A stretch of DNA of 64,000 nucleotides from Paraescarpia echinospica (taxonomy: Eukaryota > Annelida > Polychaeta > Sabellida > Siboglinidae), in assembly GCA_020002185.1 (NCBI GenBank), contig CM034533.1, forward strand, positions 50,714,151 to 50,778,150, in the 5' to 3' direction. The notes under the pieces are model-generated. The model was not told where the DNA came from. It saw only the letters and a program-made list of their open reading frames with translations, and did not search any database. The position numbers and the translations under genes are program-made. How positions within the stretch are numbered: the stretch's first letter is position 1; each line of letters starts with the position of its first letter. Shown here one piece after another: positions 56,018-64,000 of this stretch.

Positions 56018-56215
56018 TGTAAAGTTGTGACAAACACGACACATTGGATTCAGTCCACAACTTGTAATTAGCTTAGTATACAATCAACTACAATCAACTG
56101 GCCAGCCATGCTTGTGGCCTTCTCTAAGACCAAGGTCCCGGTTCCTATTATTATCCCCGGCGATTACCATAAACTATCAATTAGTAGCGGTTACCGCAAA
56201 CTGCAGAACACTACA
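56018..56215 (-). repeat. 5' LTR of the Ty3-type element
   Basis: 198 bp, TGTAAAG...CACTACA on the plus strand, nearly identical to the 3' LTR except for a tandem copy of ACAATCAACT and about three substitutions. Confidence 0.93.
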
Positions 56216-56220
56216 GTCAG

Positions 56221-57749
56221 CATCGCATTGCATTACTTTGGAATAGAATAATGTAGTTATATTTGGAGGTATAACAATCAAATCCTAATTTTATGCCAGT
56301 CAAATTAATATTATCACAGCAAGATATATCCTGCCTCTAGTCTACACATTTATAGCTGTAATGTTAACACGCCATAATGGTATCTGCCAAGTCTTGTTAT
56401 CAGTAATTGTTATTCTAAATTTTAATAGTCTTCATTATTAAACTTCCATAAAAGTATGTGTCTTGTAAGTTTTGATACAAGGCTAATTTTTTTAGCAATG
56501 TACTGTATGGCTCATATGACAATTCATGTATTTACACAAAACACCTTTCTCGTGCAATGACTTTTATTTTTATTTGCCCCTCCTCCCTAATAAAAATGTC
56601 TCAAAAATCCATTATCCTAATAGGGCTCAGCACACTGTCAGTTTTCACATTGGCGACCATGTTAACGTTTTGTGTGATAAGAATATGTGACCTACAAAGT
56701 TTCTAAAATTTCTCACCTGCTGTTATTATCATCTCATTGACATGCTGGTCGAGTTTAGTCAAAATCTAATATTTCTAGCTCTCGTAAAATGCCTGTATGT
56801 GTGACACCCGTCAATATTTACGAATGGATGCAGGCAGTAATCCGGCGAAAGGGTCAACTAGCCAAATTGCTGCCAAATACCCTTCCGCTTAGTAAAGTCA
56901 GCTACCAATGCACCATTTTACTGTCAACAGCTTCTACAATCACACCGGGAAATCTGACTACTCAAATGCACTTATGTCAGAGCAGGTGAATTCTCTATTT
57001 CATTTCTCAAAAATAAATTGCACTTTTTCGTCTGTAACCAAGCAGGAAGTCCAACAGTGTCCTGACCCCAACAATCAAATTGGCGTGGCCTAACGTGTTT
57101 ACTATAGGCCTGGATGTGGGCACCATCGTGGTCGCTAGGGGTCAGCACCAACTCACACAATGTTCACTAATTACTAGGCTTTCAATATGGATTGATGTCA
57201 CATGTAGTACAGATAGCAAATGTATTAGTTTTTTTTATAGCCATCACAGACATCCTTGAGTTGTGACTTGTGAATACTATCGCCAATATTCGAGGTGCAG
57301 TCCTGTGGACAGGTATATAACATTTAATGTATTGATATATGTAACTAACAGCATGTGCATTATATGTGTCCTAGTGGCCAGACTGACCATTAACTTGAGT
57401 GAATGCCTGGAATAATAAGTTTCATTATGTAGTATGGCAGTGCTTTTTTAGTTTATTGTGACATGGCTTTGTTGCCATATTGACAAGATACAGCTTAACT
57501 ATGTGCAACTGGTGTCAACATGTGAATGCCTTAACATTTGTATATGTTTATGATACAATAGAGGTATAATAGTTTGGAGAGATATCTTGGATCGTATTAA
57601 ATGTGTAGGGTACATATGAGTAATCGTGAACATTGAAGATGCTAGAAAAAGACAACTTGTTGTTATTTAGGCCTACTATTGCGTAAATATATGGTTTAGC
57701 TATACTGCATATGTGTATATATTGACAGTCCTGGTCAATAAGTGATAAT
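56221..57749. other. No gene recognised
   Basis: AT-rich DNA with short chance frames. No repeat family seen elsewhere in the window was recognised. Confidence 0.4.
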
Positions 57750-59965
57750 AGGGATTCACAGGCTTATAAATTGTGCATGTTTGAGAAATTTGTACCCTTC
57801 AAAAAACAAGGGAAACAGTCCAAAAAGAAACACTTATCGAAAGAAGCCATTACAAAAATTAAGTATAAACAAATGATGTGGAAGTCATACAGATGTACTG
57901 GAAATGATGAAGACTACAACAGTTATAAAGAAGCACTTAACCAAGCTACAGCTGAAATTAGAAATTCAAAGAGAAGCTATGAACAACAATTAGCTAGTAA
58001 TATAGCACATGACAGCAAGAGTTTTTATATGTATGTTCGAAGCAAACAGAAAGTTCAAGATAAGGTCGGTCATCTAGAGGATAGTGCTGGAAATATAATA
58101 TCAGAGGGATTCTTAATGGCAGAAGACCTGAATGAGTACTTTAGTTCAGTGTTTACCAGGGAAGATATTAGTTCACTGCCAGTACCAGAGGCTAAGTTCA
58201 AGGGGGCAGATTCAGACTATTTAGGACAATTAATTGTAACCCCAGAAATGGTAGCTAAGAAAATAAGGGCTATGAAGGATAATAACTCACCTGGAGTGGA
58301 TGGGATTCCGCCCAAACTACTATTGGAAATTGTAGAACAAATTAGCATACCGCTTCTTTAGAATGGAAAGAGGCAAATATTATACCTTTATTTAAAAAAG
58401 GTTCGAGAAACAAGTCAGAGAACTATAGACCAGTGAGTTTAACATCAGTTATTTGCAAATTATTAGAAAGTCTAATTAAAGATCACATGGTGGATTTTCT
58501 TGTTAAACATAATTTGATAAACCCATCTCAACATGCGTTTTTTAAAGCGAGGTCATGCTTAACAAATATGTTATGTTTTTTGGAAGACATCACTAAGTGG
58601 GTAGATGAGGGATCATCAGTAGATATCGTCTACTTAGATTTTCAAAAAGCTTTTGACAAAGTACCACGTCAAAGATTACTGCTTAAACTAAAGACCCATG
58701 GCATAGGAAATGGTATAATAAACTGGGTATAAAATGGCTGATTGACAGAAGACAACGTGTAGTAGTTGATGGGGAGGCTTCAAACTGGAAATCGGTATTG
58801 AGTGGGGTACCACAGGGATCAGTACTAGGACCTATATTATTCTTAATATATATCAACGATTTGGATGATAACAAGCACGGTGTTGAAATTTGAGGATGAT
58901 ACAAAAGTGTTTAGAAAGATTAAAAGTGATGGAGATAGACAGCATTTACAAGATGATCTTGACAAGTTGATCAAATGGTCTGAAAAGTGGCAAATGCTGT
59001 TCAATTTTGGGAAATGTAAATGCCTCCACGCGGGACATGGGAACGAAGAGGTAGAATATACAATGGGGGGTACTGTACTAAGTACTACTGTAAAAGAAAA
59101 GGATTTAGGGTTAACCATTAGTGCTGACATGAAGGTTTCAGAGCAGTGCGGAATTGCAGCTTCGAAGGGAAATCAAATCCTTGGATTAATTAGGCGAAAC
59201 GTAACGTATAAGGAAAAAGAGCTAATAATACCGCTGTACAAAACAATAGTTAGGCCTCATTTAGAATGTTGTATTCAAGCGTGGAGGCCATACCGCAGGA
59301 AGGTCATAGATTTGCTAGAAAGAGTACAGAGGAGAGCGACTAAAATGACACCAAAACTGAGGGATCTTAGTTAAGAAATACGCCTAAAAAATGCGGCTTA
59401 ACAACACTAGAGACCAGGAGATTGAGAGGAGATCAGATAGAAGTGTTTAAAATAATGAATGGTTATGAAAATATTGATAGAAATGTGTTTTTCTCAGTTA
59501 AGAAAGATAGAAGGACTAGAGGACATGAAGTTACATTAGCAAAGGAGCAGTGTAGATTAGATATAAGAAAGTTCTCATTTTCACAAAGGACTGTAGATGA
59601 ATGGAACAGATTATCTGCTGATTGTGTGGGTGCTAGTAGCGTGAATATGTTTAAAAATAAAATCGACACATACCTCAGACGGGCGGGATAAAAGGGTAAG
59701 CCAAAGGGCTTCCTTGTCCACCTGCCACCCAGAGTTAATTCTCTGGGTGTAAATCTTGTTAAACACGGATATTGTGTGGGCTGGTCGTCGTTGTGGATTC
59801 TTTTCGCAATTGAGATGTGTTAAGCGTTACCAGAGTTGTTTAGACATGATGACCGGAAGGTGTTTGTATGTTGTTTTAGGTTTCTGGTTGTGCCATTGTA
59901 ATATTGTTTACTGTAACATGTGTCATTGTTACAGGATCTTCTTCTTTGTGCCTGTGTAATAAATA
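57750..59965 (+). mobile_element. CR1/jockey-type LINE, 5'-truncated, three large frames
   Basis: The linker at 57771-58260 (KKKHLSKEAITKIKYK, NEYFSSVFTRED) leads into [76 protein letters not shown] and [11 protein letters not shown] (the usual FADD reads FEDD). C-terminal motifs follow: LGLTISADMKVSEQC, IRRNVTYKEKELIIPLYKTI, RPHLECCIQAWRPY and a last block ending NMFKNKIDTYLRRAG at 59691. Frame breaks lie near 58360, 58735, 58865 and 59374. The endonuclease is missing. The 3' end at about 59955-59970 has AATAAATAATTGA. Confidence 0.9.
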
Positions 59966-60059
59966 ATTGAACGAGAGCAACGTGTCATCCTTTCGGGGTC
60001 CAACTAGCAATAGAGGGGAACCCATCCTGACATGTGGGTCAAAACACTTCATGACATAT

Positions 60060-60350
60060 TTTTGTATTTTTCTTCATTAACAATTAAACATCTATCTTGC
60101 TGAGATTGATAAACAGAAGTTCAGAATGCACCATTTTTGTGTTAGGTTTGAAAGGTAATTTTGTACTTAGTTAGGGTGAGTCGTACCAATACGTTTCTAT
60201 AGGACGGGGGGCCAAAAATCTCCACTGGTGGCTGAACCAAATTCAGATATTGGGTGGTCTGAGCCGAAGCTTCAGCACAACTCCGCTTTCGCGCTGTTAG
60301 ATATAGACATTTTGAAATTTGTTGTCACCACGCCACTGCCAATTTCAGCG
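60060..60350 (+). repeat. Conserved left flank of the minisatellite, element B
   Basis: Matches 37490-37790. It starts abruptly with TATTTTTCTTCATTAACAAT, the point at which the DR segment ends in element A. Confidence 0.75.
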
Positions 60351-60830
60351 AGGTCCAGTCAGTCTCTCGTAGGCCGTGTCCAGAGAGGTCCATTCAGTGT
60401 CACTTAGGCCGTGTCCAGAGAGGTCCAGTCAGTCTCTCGTAGGCCATGTCCAGAGAGGTCCAGTCAGTCTCATGTAGGCTGTGTCCATAGAGGTCAAGTC
60501 AACCTCACGTAGGCCCTGTCCAGAGAGATCCAGTCAATCTCACGTAGGCCGTGTCCAGAGAGGTCCAGTTAGTCTCACGTAGGCTGTGTCCAGAGATCCA
60601 GTTAGTCTCACGTAGGTCGTGTCCAGAGAGGTCCAGTTAGTCTCACATAGGCCGTGTCCAGAGAGGTCCAGTCAACCTCACGTAGGCCGTGTCCAGAGAG
60701 GTCCAGTCAACCTCACGTAGGCCGTGTCCAGAGAGGTCCAGTCAACCTCACGTAGGCCGTGTCCAGAGAGGTCCTTTCAGTCTCGCGTAACCCTTGTCCA
60801 GAGAGGTCCAGTCAGTCTCATGTAGGACTT
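60350..60830 (+). repeat. 35-bp minisatellite, about 14 copies, element B
   Basis: The unit reads GTGTCCAGAGAGGTCCAGTC followed by AGTCTCACGTAGGCC or AACCTCACGTAGGCC. It is the same family as 37790-39075 but consists mainly of the shorter unit type. Confidence 0.95.
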
Positions 60831-61410
60831 GTCCAGTGCCTGTGGGGTAGGTTTAGGAAGGGGTATCCCTTTCTACTTGTTTGTTTTTTAGATAAAATGC
60901 ATGCAAAGGTGCAATTGGTGACACTAAGAATATGTTTTTAAGCGAAATGCCCCTTTGCTTTTTGTGATAGAGAAAATTAAACCTATATTTAAATACAAAA
61001 TGCTTTATTTGGTGGCTACAAACCCTAACCCAAAACACCAAAAAATATGCATTTTGGTGACACTTAGATGTTTTTGCTAAAAAGGGGGGGTCCGGACGAA
61101 TCTATTTGAGGTATTATCAAAAGTTGTTAGTTAAATTTTGCACGAAATCAAAGATTAATGAGCAACAATAGGAGGTGTTGTGCTAATGTCTAATGAAAAT
61201 AAATTTATATATTTTTAGAAGTTGGTCATAAGAGGTAAATAAACACAATTCTAATGTACGTCATCCATTCTTATACAGGTTGCACTGGTGTAGGCACAAA
61301 CCCGCCTGGCTGCAACAGGTCCAGGCTCCAGCAGACGTATAATGTAACAACTTTGAACAATGAGGTAAATTTGTGTTATTTCTAAATCTGTATAATTCAA
61401 ATATTGCTTG
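60831..61410 (+). repeat. Conserved right flank of the minisatellite, element B
   Basis: Matches 39076-39727, including GGTGCAATTGGTGACACTAA, GGGGTCCGGACGAAT and TCTAATGAAAATAAATTT. Confidence 0.75.
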
Positions 61411-62870
61411 TTTTCCCTCTCTCCCTCCTCTCCCTCTTTTTCCTCTCTCTCTCTTCCTCTCTTTCCCTGTTCTTGTCCCTCCCTCCTTTCCCTATATTCC
61501 CTCACTTCCTCTCCCTATCTTTCCATTTTCCTCTCTCCTTTCCTCGTTCTCTTCCTTTCTCACTCCCTCACTCCCTCCCTCCCCATCTTTCCCTCTTCCT
61601 CTCTCTCCCTCCCTCCCTCCCTCCCTCCTTCCTTCCTTCCGCCCTCTACCCCTCTTGTCTCTCCCTCCGTCCACCCCTCTCGCCCTTTTCTCTCTCCCCT
61701 TTCTCTCCCTCTCTTTCCGTCATCCTCTCCCTCCCTCCCTTCCTCCTTCTTTGTCCCTCTATCTCTCTCTCCCTCTGATCCACTCTCCCTCTGCTTACTC
61801 CCCTTCTCTCCCTCCCACACTCCCTTTTCCTCTGCCTCCTCCCTCTTCCTCTCCCTTCCCCTCTCTTTGTCCCTCTATCTCTCCCTCTGATCCACTCTCT
61901 CCCTCCTCTCACTCCCCTTCTCTCCCTCCCTCTTCCTCCCTCCCTCCATTCCCCCTCTTTGTTCCTCTATCTCTCTCTACCTCCCTCTTCCTCGCTCCCT
62001 CCCTTCCCTCCTCTTTGTCCCTCTATATCTCCCTCCTCTCACCCCCTTCTCTCGCACTCCCTCCCTCTTCCTCGCCCTCGCTCCCTTTTCCTCTCCCTCC
62101 CTCCCTTCTCCCCTCTTTGTCCCTCTGTCTCTCCCTCCCTCTCTCACTCCCTCATTCTTCCTGTCCCTCCCTTTTCTTTGTAAATTTGGATATCCCTCCC
62201 TCTACCCCTCTTGTCTCTCCCTCCCTCCACCCCCTCTCTCCCTTTTCTCTCTCCCCTTTCTCTCCTCTCATTCCGTCATCCTCTCCCTCCATCCCTTCCA
62301 CCATCTTTGTCCCTCTATCTCTCCCTCCCTCTCTCCTTCTGACTGATCCATTCTCTCACTCCCCTTCTCTCCCTCCCTCTTCCTCTCCCTCCCTCCCTTC
62401 CCCCTCTTTTTCCCTCTGAACCACTCTCTCCCTCCTCTCACTCCCCTTCTCTCCCGCCCTCCCTCTTCCTCTCCCTCCCTCTCTCCCTTCCCCCCTCTTT
62501 GTCTCTCTATCTCTCCCTCCCTCTCTCCCTCTGATCCACTCTCTCCCTCCTCTCACTCCACTTTGCTCTCTCCCTCTTCCTGTCCCTCCCTTCCCCCATC
62601 TTTTTCCCTCTATCTCTCCCTTTCTCTCCCTCTGATCCACTCTCTCCCTCCTCTCACTCCCTCTTCCTCCCTCCCTCCCTTCCCCCTCTTTGTCTCTCTA
62701 TCCCTCCCTCCCTCTTCCTCTACCTCTCCCTCTCCCTCCCTCCCTCCCTTCCCCCCTCTTTGTCCCTCTATCTCTCCCTCCCTCTGATCCACTCTCTCCC
62801 TCCTCTCACTCCCCTATTCTCTCTCCCTCCCTCCCTTCCTCCCTCCCTCTTCCTCTCCTTCCCTTTTCTT
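61411..62870 (+). repeat. 1.45-kb polypyrimidine tract, element B
   Basis: Nearly all C and T on the plus strand, in CTCCCTCCCTCC-type words. It has an irregular ~100-130 bp higher order marked by TTTGTCCCTCTATCTCTCCC and CTGATCCACTCTCTCCCTCC. The long open frames in it (up to 348 codons of Ser, Pro and Leu) are a consequence of the composition and are not genes. Confidence 0.95.
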
Positions 62871-64000
62871 GGATATTCATTTTAAAATATATTAGTGTAC
62901 ATTTAAAAATTATTTGGTCACTTAGCATATGGAACAACCAACATACATTCTTATCAAAATCATTGTTGTCGATCTCGGCCCGCTGTGCATTCCACTATTG
63001 ACACTACCTTATTATATGCTATTGTCTTTGCTTTAATTTGACACTGTATATAACATATATGTGTACTTTATTTCCAAAGTTGAGTAAATAGATATTATAT
63101 ATAATAAATATGATTTCCCATGCATATCCGTAGGTCGTAAACACAATTTGAAAGTCGGCGTAAATAGCAATGACACGCCAACATATTCTTGCCGGTTTGG
63201 GTGGTTCCTGGGCCCCACATTTATTCCGCTTAGATAGTTAATTATTGGCATTCCTCACCGACAGATATGTACAAATCATCTACCCTTGTAAGGGGAACTG
63301 CCATTTGCTTTCTAGGTCAACGGCAATGCCCATTGTCTTGTCTTTACCATTTAGACTACTAATTTACTACATGTAATTAAAGGGCATTGCCATTTTCCAC
63401 CCACATTCTGTGACTCTCTCTACATAAGTATACTATAGATGAGGCAAGGAGCAGTGAGTAAAATATTAGAAACATAACTAACGGCACGAGTAGCGAGCGA
63501 GCTACCGAAGCCGCGTTATGCATAAAATTAGCGAATCTTTCACCTTATAAGTGTCAGAGCGACAACAAATTAAATGTAATTTTCAAAAAACAACATTTAT
63601 TTGATTCCAAATTTAATGCCGAATCGATTGGTAGTCGATCTGATGTGAAATAGTGAAGTTATTACCAAAAGATGACAGCTACACATAGGTTTGTTACATT
63701 CGCATGTGGCCGACACATTTGTTTTCGTTCGGACGAGTGCTTATCACTGTTCGGTCAAACTACCATTCCTCATCAGTATAAACTTTATTCTGACTAAATA
63801 TGACTCAAATTGATGCGGCGCTGTGAAGAAGCATGATATACGCTTCATATTTTGACCTGACCAGAGCGCAGTGTTACGCTCAGCGCCAGCGTAACAACAT
63901 AGCGTCTTAGCAAGGCAACATGTCACCAGGGCCTGTAGATCGTTGATTCATGGGTTGTTTTGGTAGCCTGCTGAACTCATAGTTTTTTAGTTATCATAAC
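62871..64000. other. No gene recognised; possible MITE fragment near 63480
   Basis: AT-rich DNA. The phrase ACGGCACGAGTAGCGAGCGA followed by GCTACCGAAGCCGCGTTATG at 63480-63520 has the GC-rich style of a MITE terminus, but its partner is not found in the window. Nothing else is supported. Confidence 0.35.

Larger units (their letters stand above)
50539..56215 (-). mobile_element. Ty3-type (Mag-like) LTR retrotransposon, nearly complete, with nested insertion
   Basis: The element is bounded by LTRs 50539-50726 and 56018-56215 and flanked by 5-bp duplications GTCAG (50534-50538 and 56216-56220). It is read on the minus strand: 5' LTR (right), PBS, gag, protease, reverse transcriptase, RNase H, integrase, polypurine tract, 3' LTR. 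The LTRs differ by about three substitutions and one 10-bp tandem duplication, so the insertion is recent. A 671-bp inverted-repeat element (51713-52383) interrupts integrase. Two in-frame stops and two frameshifts inactivate pol. The domain order RT-RH-IN and the tRNA-Ser primer site fit the Mag lineage of Ty3 elements. Confidence 0.95.

Noticed and set aside
61373..62419. 348-codon open frame on the plus strand and several 60-94 codon frames on the minus strand in the same region
   Set aside because: All follow from the polypyrimidine composition (Ser/Pro/Leu on one strand, Gly/Arg/Glu on the other); no domain or splice context.

Overview
The window is animal nuclear DNA. It shows AT-rich sequence, spliced genes with GT-AG introns, CR1/jockey-type LINEs, a Ty3-type LTR element, a PIF/Harbinger element, MITEs and long minisatellites. 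The repeat mix fits a marine invertebrate such as a lophotrochozoan or a basal deuterostome, but I cannot resolve the phylum from the sequence alone.

The one conserved host gene I can reconstruct fully is an ANKMY2 orthologue (ankyrin repeat and MYND domain protein 2) on the minus strand, from an ATG at 32259 to a stop at 5012. It has 12 coding exons. All 11 introns have GT-AG ends and matching phases, and the spliced reading frame is 1419 nt (472 residues). It carries N-terminal ankyrin repeats, a complete eight-ligand MYND zinc finger split across exons 9 and 10, a charged helical segment and an acidic tail. Its introns hold most of the left half of the window: a 52-bp minisatellite in intron 7 (about 16.95-19.57 kb), an interrupted LINE in intron 8, LINE fragments, MITEs and unclassified repeats in introns 1, 3 and 10. 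A decayed LINE occupies 1-1.6 kb, beyond the 3' end of the gene.

From 32.3 kb rightward the window is almost entirely mobile and repetitive DNA. A LINE lies at 33.1-36.0 kb. A tandem and hairpin block at 36.4-36.9 kb is followed by a composite satellite-like element at 37.1-40.1 kb. Another LINE (40.15-48.65 kb) is split by a 7.6-kb PIF/Harbinger element with TTA target duplications, which itself contains a MITE and a CR1-like LINE. An isolated candidate first exon lies at 49.05-49.16 kb. A nearly complete Ty3/Mag-type LTR retrotransposon occupies 50.54-56.22 kb, with a 671-bp inverted-repeat element nested in its integrase. A further LINE lies at 57.75-59.96 kb, and a second copy of the composite element at 60.06-62.87 kb includes about 1.45 kb of nearly pure polypyrimidine.

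The most unusual signal is the intron-7 minisatellite. Its 52-bp unit is a copy of the end of ANKMY2 exon 7 plus its 5' splice site. The array therefore places roughly fifty near-perfect decoy splice donors directly downstream of the real one, and reading through the real donor meets an in-frame stop at once.
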